From Gemmata palustris (GTDB lineage: Bacteria > Planctomycetota > Planctomycetia > Gemmatales > Gemmataceae): 64,000 nt of DNA. Both the position numbers and the translations under genes were made by a program. Under the pieces are notes generated by a model. The model saw nothing but the letters and a program-made list of their open reading frames with translations. It did not search any database and was not told where the DNA came from. Positions 52,026-60,802 of this stretch are shown here, in pieces (within the stretch, counting starts at the first letter, position 1; the number at the start of each line of letters is the position of its first letter). Location: assembly GCF_017939745.1 (NCBI RefSeq), contig NZ_JAGKQQ010000001.1, positions 992,001 to 1,056,000 on the forward strand, read 5' to 3'.

Positions 52026-53383
52026 TTGCGCCACGCCCCCCAGTCGGTCAGCGGCTCGAACGCCCCGTCCCGCACCACCGTGTAGTAGACGCGCTCGGAC
52101 GCCTGGTGGCGGTCGGGTCCGAAGGAGAACGGCACCCCGGTGCCGAGGTCGAGGGCGCGGACGGATTCGGCCGCTTGCCGGAGCCGCTGGCGCTCGAGCG
52201 GGGCGCCCATTTTCTCCAGGAGGGCGACGAGGAGTTTGGCGTTCAGGAACCCCTCCAGGCTCACAAAACTGTGCGGGACCGGCTTGTAATCGCTCGACAT
52301 CAGGTGGTCGGGGGGGCGCGGCTCGTAGCGGGCCATCAGCTCCCGGTACTCGCGGACCGCGGGCAGCGTGAGGTCGTCGTAGCTCGGCACCACCTGGGAG
52401 TTAATCAGCCCGCGGGTGTAATCCGTTCCGCTCGCGCGGCCCGCCTCCTGGAGCAGGGCGAGCAGGCTCTCGCTGCCGACAAAGGAGACGTTCGCGATGG
52501 GGACGTCCCAGCCGGTGTCGCGCGCGTCCCGGGCGAAAGCCGCACACGCCGCATACGAGCCGATGCAAATGACCGCGTCCGGTTCGCCCGCTCGTAGGAT
52601 CTCAACTTGTTGCGCGAGGCTCGCGTCGAAGGTCGTGCCGCGCCGGTAGGTCGCTTCCCCGGTCATCTTGAGCCCGTGCCGACCCAGCGCGGACCGAACG
52701 CCCTCCCACCCGTTGCGCCCGTAGGCGTCGATCTGGTAGAAGACCGCGATCCGTTTCCGACCCACCTGGACGAAGTGGTCCACGAGCCCGGCGGTTTCCT
52801 GGTAGTACGACGCCCGCAGGTTGAAGGCGAACTCGCCGTAGGGCGGCTGGCGCTGGGGCTGCGCGCCCGTGAACGGGCAGAAGAGGAAGACGGACCGGTC
52901 GCGGTCGCGTTTGAGGAGCGGGAGGCAGCGCGTCGTGGTGGGGGTGCCGACGTAATTGAACAGGAGGAACACGTCGTCCTCCTCGATCAGCCGGACCGTG
53001 TTATCGATCGCCGGCCCCGGGTTGTACCCGTCGTCGTAGGCCCGGACGACGATCTTTCGGCCGTGGACCCCGCCGCGGGCGTTGGTGTGGTCGAAGTACG
53101 CTTTCGATCCCCGGTACAGTTCGATGCCCAGTCCGCGGCTCGGACCCGAGAACGGGGCGGACATGCCGAACGCGATTTCGTCCTCGCGCACGGGACCAGA
53201 AGGGCCGCGCGGGGCGAGTTGCGCCTCTTCGGGCGCCGACTGGCCCGCGTCGGCAGAACTCCACTCCCCGGCGCCAACAAATACGTACCACGCCGACGCT
53301 CCGACGCCCAGGGCCAGGGCTCCCGCGATCAGGAGTGCGCGGAGTCGGCCCGCTCCGGTCCGTTCGCGGGCCTCCTGGTTCAT
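52022..53383 (-). CDS. Periplasmic ligand-binding protein (LivJ/LivK type I fold)
   Basis: A 453-residue protein with an N-terminal membrane anchor or signal segment (LRALLIAGALALGVGASAWY) and a type I periplasmic binding fold: IAFGMSAPFSGPSRGLGIEL, GVHGRKIVVRAYDDGYNPGP, VFLLFNYVGTPTTTRCLPLL, RIAVFYQIDAYGRNGWEGVR, DAVICIGSYAACAAFARDAR, then VPHSFVSLEGFLNAKLLVAL. Relatives bind amino acids or other small amphipathic ligands. No ABC permease or ATPase genes lie nearby. Instead the stop overlaps the start of a membrane hybrid kinase. It therefore probably works as the ligand sensor of that kinase, an inference from gene order. Confidence 0.9.
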   Translation of the reverse strand: MNQEARERTGAGRLRALLIAGALALGVGASAWYVFVGAGEWSSADAGQSAPEEAQLAPRGPSGPVREDEIAFGMSAPFSGPSRGLGIELYRGSKAYFDHTNARGGVHGRKIVVRAYDDGYNPGPAIDNTVRLIEEDDVFLLFNYVGTPTTTRCLPLLKRDRDRSVFLFCPFTGAQPQRQPPYGEFAFNLRASYYQETAGLVDHFVQVGRKRIAVFYQIDAYGRNGWEGVRSALGRHGLKMTGEATYRRGTTFDASLAQQVEILRAGEPDAVICIGSYAACAAFARDARDTGWDVPIANVSFVGSESLLALLQEAGRASGTDYTRGLINSQVVPSYDDLTLPAVREYRELMARYEPRPPDHLMSSDYKPVPHSFVSLEGFLNAKLLVALLEKMGAPLERQRLRQAAESVRALDLGTGVPFSFGPDRHQASERVYYTVVRDGAFEPLTDWGAWRK

Positions 53384-53722
53384 GGTTCGTGCCCCGCGTT
53401 TGTTCTTGAGAATCTGATTGGGTGGAGATCGTTCGCCTGTGCTCGACAGGACTCTAGTTCGGGTGGGGCGCGCGTGCGGGCCTTTTTTTCGCCCCCCTGC
53501 AAAACTCTTCAGTTCCCGACGTCAACTTCCGTTCGCCACCCGAATCGGCGCACTTTGGTGCGTGCGAGAAGGAAAAAATCGCGCCTTCGTACAGAGGGGT
53601 GTTGATGCGCGTGAACGCGCCGGGGCTTCCGGGATCTCGCACCTCAAGAATTCCCGTTGTCCGGTTTCGCTCTTGCGGTTACCAAGACGACAACTTCATT
53701 CGGTTGCAGCGCGGGGCAGATA
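53384..53722. other. Intergenic region between the divergent binding-protein and proB genes
   Basis: About 340 bases that must contain both divergent promoters. No recognisable gene was found on either strand; frames crossing it have shadow-like composition. No operator dyad was identified. Confidence 0.5.
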
Positions 53723-54856
53723 ATGGTCGATTCGGTTCGCCAGGATGTCGTGTCGGCGGCCAGTACGGTCGTCATCAAGGTCGGTACGAACGTGTTGGCC
53801 GATTCGACCGGGCACCTGGACCGGCACCGCATTCAGTCGCTCGCGGACCAGCTCCACCGTATTCGGCTGAGCGGACGAAGGGTCGTACTTGTTACGTCCG
53901 GGGCCATCGGAGCGGGGGTCGGGAAGCTGGCACTCGGGAAGCGCCCCACCGACCTGTCGCACTTACAAGCGTGCGCCGCGGTCGGGCAATCGACACTGAT
54001 GCAGCTCTACCAGGAGAGCCTCACCCCGTATGGCATCCACACCGCGCAGATTTTGCTGACGGCGAGCGATTTCGAGAACCGCGCCCGGTACCTGAACGCC
54101 CGGAACACGATTGTCACGCTGTTCGAGTACGGCGCGCTGCCGATCATCAACGAGAACGACACGGTTTCGGTCGCGGAGATCAAGTTCGGCGACAACGACC
54201 ACCTCGCCGCAATGGTCACGAACCTTCTGCTCGCGCCTCTGCTGGTGCTTTTAACAAATGTGGACGGTCTGTACTCGGACGACCCCCGGGTGAACCCGGA
54301 CGCCAAACTCGTCGCGACCGTGCCGAATATCGATCAATCCGTGACCGGGCTGGCGGCCGATACGAAAAGTGCCCTCGGTACGGGGGGAATGGAGAGCAAA
54401 CTGAAAGCGGCGCGCCTGGTGACGGTCGCGGGCGAAGCCGTCATCATGGCGAACGGCTCCCTCGATGGCATTTTGGACCGCGTGTTCGCCGGGGAGCCGG
54501 TGGGGACACTGTTTTTGCCCCACGGGGAAGGGGTTTCGTCGCGAAAGCGGTGGTTCGGGCTGACGGTACGCCCGAAGGGGGTATTTCGGCTCGATGCGGG
54601 GGCGCGGCAAGCTGTTCTCGACGGGCGAAGTTTACTCCCGATCGGCGTCACGGCTGTCGAAGGCGAGTTCGGAAAAGGTGACGTGGTATCGATTTGTGCT
54701 CCGAATGGTACCGAAGTGGCGCGCGGGCTGAGTAACTACTCCTCCAGCGCGGCCCAGCGCATTTGCGGGCTCCACACGGAACGCATCGCGGCCGTTTTGG
54801 GGAGCGTCCCGTACCCGGAACTGGTTCATCGCGACAATCTCGTACTGACGAGTTAG
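53723..54856 (+). CDS. proB: Glutamate 5-kinase
   Basis: ProB phosphorylates glutamate in the first step of proline synthesis. The 377-residue product has the amino-acid-kinase fold (STVVIKVGTNVLADSTG, VVLVTSGAIGAGVGKLALG, AVGQSTLMQLYQESL, ALPIINENDTVSVAEIKFGD, LLTNVDGLYSDDPRVNPDA, GTGGMESKLKAARLV) and a C-terminal PUA domain from about residue 285, as in E. coli ProB. The start at ATG 53723 gives the standard N-terminus. The frame is open to 53657 with non-conserved residues. proA is not adjacent. The gene stands alone before the ECF sigma gene, 72 bases away. Confidence 0.96.
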   Translation: MVDSVRQDVVSAASTVVIKVGTNVLADSTGHLDRHRIQSLADQLHRIRLSGRRVVLVTSGAIGAGVGKLALGKRPTDLSHLQACAAVGQSTLMQLYQESLTPYGIHTAQILLTASDFENRARYLNARNTIVTLFEYGALPIINENDTVSVAEIKFGDNDHLAAMVTNLLLAPLLVLLTNVDGLYSDDPRVNPDAKLVATVPNIDQSVTGLAADTKSALGTGGMESKLKAARLVTVAGEAVIMANGSLDGILDRVFAGEPVGTLFLPHGEGVSSRKRWFGLTVRPKGVFRLDAGARQAVLDGRSLLPIGVTAVEGEFGKGDVVSICAPNGTEVARGLSNYSSSAAQRICGLHTERIAAVLGSVPYPELVHRDNLVLTS

Positions 54857-54928
54857 AATGCCGGTTGGGGGTCGTCTTTATGTGGACGGACGACCGCTGA
54901 ACGCGATTCCCGCGGCTGACAAGTGACG

Positions 54929-55519
54929 ATGCCGAAAGGCGAAGCGAATCCCCCGGACCCGCCCGGCGGCTCCACCAGGCGGGCGGAGTTTGAGGCGCTT
55001 CACCAACAATACAGTCGAGAAGTCTGGGCGCTCGCTTACGCCCGGTGGATGGATTCCGATCTCGCGATGGACATCACCCAAGAGGCGTTCCTGCGGCTCT
55101 GGAAGCAGTGGGAGGCCGGCGGAGAGGACATCCAAAACCCGCGCGCCTGGCTGTTGCGGGTCGCGCGTAACCTTGCGGAAGATTATGCGAAAAGCGCGTT
55201 TCGGCGGAACGGAACGCAGCCCCCGGAACTACTCAATGGGGTGCGGTCCTCGCAACCGCTCCCGGTCGACGAACTGGAACGGCAGGAGCAGTTCGCCCAG
55301 TTGCGCGCGGTTCTCGACGAACTCGCGCCCGCGGACCGAGAAATATTGACGCTCCGATACGCCCTAGATTTCGATGCGAACACCATCGCCGAACAGCTCA
55401 ACGTGGCTGTCACGGCGGTCCACATGCGGTTGAGTCGGGCGCGCCAGCGGCTCGCCGAACGGCTCTCGATTCACGGAGACTTCGCTTCCGGTGATTCCGC
55501 GAGCGAAACTAACACATGA
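54929..55519 (+). CDS. RNA polymerase sigma factor, ECF subfamily (second)
   Basis: A 196-residue sigma factor. Region 2 is EFEALHQQYSREVWALAYAR and DLAMDITQEAFLRLWKQWEA, with the NPRAWLLRVARNLAEDYAK core-binding stretch. Region 4 is LDELAPADREILTLRYALDF and TIAEQLNVAVTAVHMRLSRA. ATG 54929 is preferred over GTG 54923. The stop overlaps the start of the next gene (ATGA), as is typical when an ECF sigma factor is followed by its regulator. The target promoters are unknown. This is a different subgroup from the sigma factor at 540-1121, which is paired with a protein kinase. Confidence 0.92.
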   Translation: MPKGEANPPDPPGGSTRRAEFEALHQQYSREVWALAYARWMDSDLAMDITQEAFLRLWKQWEAGGEDIQNPRAWLLRVARNLAEDYAKSAFRRNGTQPPELLNGVRSSQPLPVDELERQEQFAQLRAVLDELAPADREILTLRYALDFDANTIAEQLNVAVTAVHMRLSRARQRLAERLSIHGDFASGDSASETNT

Positions 55520-55983
55520 ACACGACCTCTCCTAAACACGACAACCACGAACACGCCGCGGACGAACTCGACCGGCTGTTTTCGGACTTCTTCAAGTCCC
55601 AGCTCAAGAAGCCGTGGCCGAAGGCGCCGATCCCCGCGCCCCGCGCAACGGCCGAGCCGTCCGAGCTGATCGCGATGCGGGCCACCGAAGCCCCGCGAAA
55701 CGCTCCGCCAGCGCCCGCGAAGCCCCGCGACAATACGGCTCGCGCCCGGTTCACACTCGCCGCATCCGTCGCGCTGCTGCTCGGCACCGGCTGGCTGATG
55801 ACGAACGGTTACGAACCGGGTACCCGGTCGATCGGGTGCCCCGTGCCGGCGACGAACGGACCGGGGATGTTGCCCGGCAGTGGCGCCGATGGCGATACTC
55901 ACCTTCCGCTCAAGAAAATGGGCGAAGACAAGGCCAAGAGCGGTGATGGCGGAACCAAGTTCGATCTCAACAAGGGCGAGTGA
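55516..55983 (+). CDS. Membrane protein paired with the ECF sigma factor (candidate anti-sigma)
   Basis: A 155-residue protein with an acidic, histidine-containing N-terminus (HDNHEHAADELDRLFSDFFK), a proline/alanine-rich linker, a single transmembrane segment (FTLAASVALLLGTGWLM near 85-101) and a short polar C-terminal tail. No standard anti-sigma zinc motif (HX3CX2C) is present. Position, coupling to the sigma gene and topology nevertheless suggest it holds the sigma factor at the membrane. That role is inferred. A stem-loop terminator follows the gene. Confidence 0.7.
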   Translation: MNTTSPKHDNHEHAADELDRLFSDFFKSQLKKPWPKAPIPAPRATAEPSELIAMRATEAPRNAPPAPAKPRDNTARARFTLAASVALLLGTGWLMTNGYEPGTRSIGCPVPATNGPGMLPGSGADGDTHLPLKKMGEDKAKSGDGGTKFDLNKGE

Positions 55984-55998
55984 GCCGAAGTTTCAACA

Positions 55999-56033
55999 CG
56001 AACGCCCGGCCACATTGCGTGGCCGGGTGTTCG
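55999..56033 (+). terminator. Terminator after the ECF sigma/membrane protein genes
   Basis: CGAACGCCCGGCCAC (55999-56013) pairs with GTGGCCGGGTGTTCG (56019-56033) with one G-T type mismatch and a 5-base loop, followed by GCTTTTCC. It lies 15 bases after the stop of the upstream gene. Confidence 0.75.
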
Positions 56034-56150
56034 GCTTTTCCGGTCATTTCGTAAGATGAGTAGACAATTCCGCACCTTTTGGCTTACCATGTGTGGTAGA
56101 GAATCGTTTCTCCCGGCGTTGCTGCGCCGCACATTCACGCATTCTTACTG

Positions 56151-57719
56151 ATGGAGTATGTGTTGATTCCCCCAACTGACGGGGACGATTGGACCGTTCC
56201 CGAATCCGAAGAAACTCACGTCCCCGCCGATGAGCCGCCTTCCGACGAGCCGGTTGACGCCCCCCCGCCCGACGAAGCCGCGACCGCGGACGACGATTTC
56301 GCTGATGAAGGCGACGAAGGCGAAGCCGATCCCGCGGACGACCCCGATCACGAATCCGCCCCGCCGCCGGAAACCGACCCCGCGATGGTCTTCGCGGACC
56401 TGCAGTTGATGCGCCCCCTTATGGACGCCATCAACTCGGCTGGGTACAAGCACCCGACGCCGATCCAGGAAGCGGTCATTCCGCCGGCCCTGCGCGGCAA
56501 AGACGTGATCGGGCAGGCGCAAACGGGCACCGGGAAGACGGCCGCGTTCCTGATCCCGTTCCTCAATCGCTGGCGCCCGCACACCCTCAAAGGGCCGATC
56601 GGCGTCGTGATGACGCCGACGCGCGAACTCGCGCTCCAGATCGCGACCGAGGCCGAGAAGCTCGCGCCGAGCAGCCGGTTCCGGTGCGTGCCGGTCTACG
56701 GCGGCACCGGGATGCAGCGGCAACTGACGGGCCTCGCCCGCGGGTGCGACTTGGTCGTGGGCACGCCGGGCCGGATGCTCGATCACCTGCAGCGCGGATC
56801 GATGTCGCTCTCGCAGGTCCGCTACGCGGTGCTGGACGAAGCGGACCGGATGCTCGACATCGGGTTCCGCGACGACATCGAGCGCATCCTGAAGCGGTGC
56901 CCGACCGAGCGCCAAACGCTGCTCATGTCGGCGACCGTGCCCGATTCGATCAAGCGCCTCGTGAACCGGTACATGAAGGACCCGGTTCACCTGCACATGA
57001 CGCCGAACACGCCGACGGTGGACAAGATCCGCCAGAGCTATTTCACGGTGGACGCGGACCGCAAGTTCGAGCTGCTGAAGCGCGTCGTCGAGCGCGAGAA
57101 GCCGCGCCAGTGCCTCATCTTCGTCGAGCGCAAGCGCTGGGCGGACAACTTGTACCGCGACCTCAAGCGCGCGGTCCCGAAGGCCGCGGTGATCCACGGC
57201 GACCTGCCGCAATCGCAGCGCGAAAAGATCATGGCCGCGTTCCGCACGGGCGAGATCAAGTACCTGATCGCCACCGACGTGATGAGCCGCGGCATCGACG
57301 TGTCGAACCTGTCGCACGTCATCAACTACGACCTGCCGATGGACATCGAGAACTACGTCCACCGGATCGGGCGCACCGGGCGCATCGGCAAGGACGGGAT
57401 CGCGATCTCGTTCGCGCTGCCGGAGCAGGGCGAGCAGCTCACCAACATCGAGATGATGATTAACCGGCTCATCGAGGCCGATAACATCGAGGGGTTCGAG
57501 TCCGCTGCGCCCCGCGCGAAAGGCCCGGCCCGCGACGTGAAAGTGATCTTCACCGGCCTGGATTCAGTGAAGCCTCCGCCGAAGCCCGACGGCGAAGACG
57601 ACGGCTGGGGCGACGACGCTCCCCCCGCCAACCCCGACGCGGGCACGGGCGGCGCGGAAGAACCGACGAAGAAGCCGGTCTTCGGGCGCCGGAACAAGCG
57701 GTACAGTCAGCGGCTCTGA
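56151..57719 (+). CDS. DEAD-box RNA helicase
   Basis: A 522-residue ATP-dependent RNA helicase of the RhlE/CshA type. The N-terminal 80 residues are acidic and proline-rich. Helicase motifs follow: Q motif HPTPIQEAVIPPALRGKD, I AQTGTGKTAAF, Ia PTRELALQ, II VLDEADRMLD, III LLMSATVP, then IFVERKRWADNLY, IV-V region TDVMSRGIDVSNLSHVINYD and VI HRIGRTGRIGKDG. The C-terminal 90 residues are low-complexity, ending GRRNKRYSQRL, and may bind RNA. ATG 56151 is the earliest in-frame start. Roles in ribosome assembly or RNA decay are typical of the family. Confidence 0.95.
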   Translation: MEYVLIPPTDGDDWTVPESEETHVPADEPPSDEPVDAPPPDEAATADDDFADEGDEGEADPADDPDHESAPPPETDPAMVFADLQLMRPLMDAINSAGYKHPTPIQEAVIPPALRGKDVIGQAQTGTGKTAAFLIPFLNRWRPHTLKGPIGVVMTPTRELALQIATEAEKLAPSSRFRCVPVYGGTGMQRQLTGLARGCDLVVGTPGRMLDHLQRGSMSLSQVRYAVLDEADRMLDIGFRDDIERILKRCPTERQTLLMSATVPDSIKRLVNRYMKDPVHLHMTPNTPTVDKIRQSYFTVDADRKFELLKRVVEREKPRQCLIFVERKRWADNLYRDLKRAVPKAAVIHGDLPQSQREKIMAAFRTGEIKYLIATDVMSRGIDVSNLSHVINYDLPMDIENYVHRIGRTGRIGKDGIAISFALPEQGEQLTNIEMMINRLIEADNIEGFESAAPRAKGPARDVKVIFTGLDSVKPPPKPDGEDDGWGDDAPPANPDAGTGGAEEPTKKPVFGRRNKRYSQRL

Positions 57720-57732
57720 TTCGGGGTCGCGA

Positions 57733-58017
57733 ATGGAGTGGGTACGAGAGATCCCGTACAGGCTCATTCTTCTGGCGCTGGTCGGTTGGTTAGCCGTGCG
57801 CCACTGGCACTCACCCACCGCTTCGGATCTCTCGAAGCGGTCCGTTCTTGGCTGCACGGTCGGCGCGGTTTTGTTGATCCTCACCAACCGCGCTGTTATT
57901 CCCGCCGTGCTTCTTTTGACAGCCGTGGGCGCTTACATCGTTTTGCACCGAATCGTGACTCCGGTCCCAAGACCGGAGCCATTCGGAACGCAAAACGATG
58001 CTCTCAAACGCTCGTGA
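57733..58017 (+). CDS. Small membrane protein, hypothetical
   Basis: A 94-residue protein with two or three hydrophobic stretches (PYRLILLALVGWLAV, SVLGCTVGAVLLILTN, AVIPAVLLLTAVGAYIVL) and a charged C-terminal tail. The function is not recognisable. It starts 13 bases after the helicase stop and ends 7 bases before the convergent purB stop. Compact packing on both sides makes it plausible as a real gene, though a chance hydrophobic frame is possible. Confidence 0.55.
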   Translation: MEWVREIPYRLILLALVGWLAVRHWHSPTASDLSKRSVLGCTVGAVLLILTNRAVIPAVLLLTAVGAYIVLHRIVTPVPRPEPFGTQNDALKRS

Positions 58018-58024
58018 CGCCGGC

Positions 58025-59515
58025 TCACACGTGCAGTTCGGCTGTCTTCCCGAGCACGTTCGCGTAGCGCTTGCGGATCGGCTCGATGTGGTCCGCGAGG
58101 AACTCTTCGACCTGCTCCGGCGAGCGCCCGACGAACTCGCGCGAAGACTGCCCCGCGATCGCGGCAAAGTCCACCTTCTGAAACGCGGCTTCGCGCTTCA
58201 AATTCTCCAACAGTTCCGCGGTGGTGCCTTCACCGGCCTTCACGCGCGCGGTGACCGCGTGGCTGTGCAGGCGCACCACCTCGTGGACCTCCTGACGGTC
58301 TTCGCCCGCCTGGACCGCGGCCATCATCAGGTTCTCGGTCACCATGTAGGGCAGGTGCTCGCGCACGTTTTTCGCGATCACCGGGCGGTTGACCATCAGC
58401 CCGCGATGTTCTGGTCCGGTTCGCTGCGTGACCAAGTTCAGCGCGATGCGAAGCACCGCATCGGTCGCGAGGAACGCTTGCGGGATGTACAGTCGGCGGC
58501 ACGCGCTGTCGTCGAGTGTGCGCTCGAACCACTGCGTCGAAACGGTGTTCGCGGCGATCGCGGGTAGGCCCGAGATGAAACGTGCGAGGCTGCACATGCG
58601 CTCGGCGCGCATCGGGTTCCGCTTGTACGCCATCGCGCTCGAACCGATCTGATCGGCCTCGAACGGTTCGTCCACTTCCTGGCGGTGTGCGAGCAACCGC
58701 AGGTCCGTGCCCCACTTGTGCGCGGACTGCGCGAGGCCGTTGAGTGCGTCGAGGATCTGCGTGTCGATCTTCCGCGAGTACGTCTGGCCGGTGACCGGGA
58801 ACACGCTGTTGAAGCCCATCTTCTTCGCAACGAGCGCGTCGAGCGCTTTTACCTTCCCGTGATCGCCCCGGAAGAGCGCGAGGAAGCTCGCCTGCGTGCC
58901 GGTCGTGCCCTTCGCGCCACGGAACGGGAGTTCGTCGCGCCGGCGCTCCAGTTCGTGAAGGTCGAGCACAAAGTCGAACAGCCACAGCGTCGCGCGCTTC
59001 CCCACGGTGGTGAGCTGCGCGGGCTGGAAGTGCGTGAACCCGAGCGTCGGCTCGTCCTTCCAGGTTTTCGAGAACGTCGCGAGCGCGTCGATGACGCTGG
59101 CCAGCGCCGTACAGAGCTGGTCGAGGCTCTCGCGCATCAGAATGAGGTCGGCGTTGTCGGTGACATAGCACGAGGTCGCGCCGAGGTGAACGATCTCCTT
59201 GCACCCGGGGGCCACGTCGCCGAGCGCGTGGATGTGCGCCATCACGTCGTGTCGCAGGCGCTTCTCGTGGGCCGCGGCGCGCTTCAGATCAATATCGTCG
59301 AGGTGGCTCGCGAGTTCCTGGAGTTGCGCCTGGGCGATGCGCGGGGATTTCCCGTCGTCGGCGAGGAGGCCTAACTCGGCTTCCGCCTCCGCCAGTGCCA
59401 GCCAGAGCCGGCGCCAGGTGCGGAACTTCCGCAGCGGTCCCCAGCGCTCGGCCATCTCGGGGGATGCGTAGCGGCCGATGAGCGGGTTGTCGTACACGTC
59501 GGTGGGTTGCGTCAT
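58025..59515 (-). CDS. purB: Adenylosuccinate lyase
   Basis: PurB cleaves SAICAR and adenylosuccinate in purine synthesis. The 496-residue product begins YDNPLIGRYASPEMAERWGP near residue 8 and contains HLGATSCYVTDNADLILMRE, TLGFTHFQPAQLTTVGKRAT, GAKGTTGTQASFLALF, and the family signature IGSSAMAYKRNPMRAERM near 292 with the catalytic serine. The spelling of this signature and the length fit the ADSL group that includes eukaryotic enzymes rather than short bacterial PurB. It is followed by no purine genes here. ATG 59515 is the first plausible start. Confidence 0.95.
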   Translation of the reverse strand: MTQPTDVYDNPLIGRYASPEMAERWGPLRKFRTWRRLWLALAEAEAELGLLADDGKSPRIAQAQLQELASHLDDIDLKRAAAHEKRLRHDVMAHIHALGDVAPGCKEIVHLGATSCYVTDNADLILMRESLDQLCTALASVIDALATFSKTWKDEPTLGFTHFQPAQLTTVGKRATLWLFDFVLDLHELERRRDELPFRGAKGTTGTQASFLALFRGDHGKVKALDALVAKKMGFNSVFPVTGQTYSRKIDTQILDALNGLAQSAHKWGTDLRLLAHRQEVDEPFEADQIGSSAMAYKRNPMRAERMCSLARFISGLPAIAANTVSTQWFERTLDDSACRRLYIPQAFLATDAVLRIALNLVTQRTGPEHRGLMVNRPVIAKNVREHLPYMVTENLMMAAVQAGEDRQEVHEVVRLHSHAVTARVKAGEGTTAELLENLKREAAFQKVDFAAIAGQSSREFVGRSPEQVEEFLADHIEPIRKRYANVLGKTAELHV

Positions 59516-59750
59516 AACTTGAATGATTCTTCGCGCGGAACGGGTATTCGGCCCGGGGTCCGCACCTCAACTCGGTGCTTGTTGAACGCCCGCCAGAAGT
59601 GGCACAGGGCGCTGTTTGTTGTACGATTTCTGCGCGCTGTCGGGGCGGCGCGGGGACCCGGCGGAGAAGGGTGGGGTATGCTTCCCTCGACAGGACGTTC
59701 GGCCCCATACTGGGCCGACTGTCGCATTTCGCGCACACGGAGGACGATCG

Positions 59751-60137
59751 ATGCGCACATGGCTCCCGAGACTCGGGTTCGCGGCGCTGGGCGTGGCCCT
59801 GTGGATGGGCACCGAGCAATCGGCGTCTGCTCAACAGCCGGGGCTTCAGCCCCCGCCCCCCGCGTTCTACACGATGCCCACCCCGCAGCAGCGGACCGAC
59901 TTCCCGCAGGGACCGGAATCGTCGCTGCCGCGGATGTCCTACTACCCGTACTACTACTACCCGCACAGCTACTGGCCGCAGAACAGCCCCCAGTGGCCGG
60001 AAGCGAAGGGGCAGCCCTACGTCCGCCCACCCGCGTACATGGCCTACCCCGCGTTCAAGGAACCGGGCTGGCGCTACGAACTGTGGACCCCGATGCGGTA
60101 CTACCGCGGGAACCACTTCTGGCTGGATCAGTTCTAA
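59751..60137 (+). CDS. Exported tyrosine/proline-rich hypothetical protein
   Basis: A 128-residue protein with a signal peptide (LPRLGFAALGVALWMGTEQS, probable cleavage after ASA) and a mature part rich in tyrosine, proline and tryptophan (RMSYYPYYYYPHSYWP). The end is RYELWTPMRYYRGNHFWLDQ. ATG 59751 is preceded by GGAGG with eight bases spacing. Composition suggests a surface or wall-associated protein; no family is recognised. It diverges from purB and is followed by a hairpin-rich repeat. Confidence 0.75.
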   Translation: MRTWLPRLGFAALGVALWMGTEQSASAQQPGLQPPPPAFYTMPTPQQRTDFPQGPESSLPRMSYYPYYYYPHSYWPQNSPQWPEAKGQPYVRPPAYMAYPAFKEPGWRYELWTPMRYYRGNHFWLDQF

Positions 60138-60140
60138 GAT

Positions 60141-60265
60141 TTTTGGTCGCAAGTCGTAAAGTCGCAAGTCATAAGGTCGAAGACTCCACTGGTGTGGTCT
60201 TCGACCTTATGACTTGCGACTATTTCGCTGACCTTATGCCCTGCGACTTTACGACTTGCGACCAA
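60141..60265. repeat. Nested palindromic AAGTCGTAAAGTCGCA repeat
   Basis: The outer arms TTGGTCGCAAGTCGTAAAGT plus CGCA (60141-60164) and 60242-60265 are exact reverse complements. An inner pair, GTCGCAAGTCATAAGGTCGA plus AGAC (60159-60182) with 60197-60220, forms a second 24-bp stem. Built from short GTCGYAAGTCRTAARGTC-type units, it separates the exported tyrosine-rich gene from the convergent zinc-ribbon gene. A related unit lies at 60803-60895. Confidence 0.9.
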
Positions 60266-60269
60266 AGAA

Positions 60270-60707
60270 TTAGTGAGAGTGTACCTTCTTGAAGTGCTCG
60301 GCGACCTTCTCCATCATGACGTGCCAGCCGCAGTCGTCGCAGGGCGGAATCGACGGGTAGCACTTCGTGCAGTACAGCGGGCCGCCCTTGAGGAACTGCT
60401 CCAGGCGGCTCTTATCGGCGGGCACGACCCCTTCGGCCGAGAGCGGGAACGCGACCAGCGTCTTACACTTCTCGCACGGCCGCGCCGAGTGGTGTTCGAT
60501 CACGTGCTCGAAGTGCGTGTGCAACCCGGCGGGTACCACCCCGGAGCCGGTGCAGAGCGGGCACGTCATGTTGAACTGCGCCAGAATCGCCCGGCGAATG
60601 AACTCGCTCTTGTTCGGGAGCTTATCGAGGAAGTTGGCCAAATCGTCATCGACTTTGAAGGCGACGATCTGTGACTTCTCCGTCTTCTCCTTCTTGTCCT
60701 TCGCCAT
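60270..60707 (-). CDS. Ribbon-helix-helix protein with zinc-ribbon tail
   Basis: A 145-residue protein that begins with lysine-rich residues and a ribbon-helix-helix-like strand-helix (QIVAFKVDDDLANFLDKLPN, then KSEFIRRAILAQF at about 32-44). Four CX2C pairs follow: CPLC, CEKC, CTKC and CDDC, with histidines (HTHFEHVIEHH and HFKKVHSH) that could complete two or three zinc sites. The fold suggests a metal-dependent DNA- or RNA-binding regulator. No known family name comes to mind. It is convergent with the exported tyrosine-rich gene and flanked on both sides by members of one repeat family. Confidence 0.75.
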   Translation of the reverse strand: MAKDKKEKTEKSQIVAFKVDDDLANFLDKLPNKSEFIRRAILAQFNMTCPLCTGSGVVPAGLHTHFEHVIEHHSARPCEKCKTLVAFPLSAEGVVPADKSRLEQFLKGGPLYCTKCYPSIPPCDDCGWHVMMEKVAEHFKKVHSH

Positions 60708-60802
60708 GACGGGCCTCGTGTGTGTCGTATTACATCATCTTACGTTCACCACCCGAAAGTCACAAGTCGTAAGGTCGGTGGATGGTTGAAAGTCGTGGCG
60801 GT

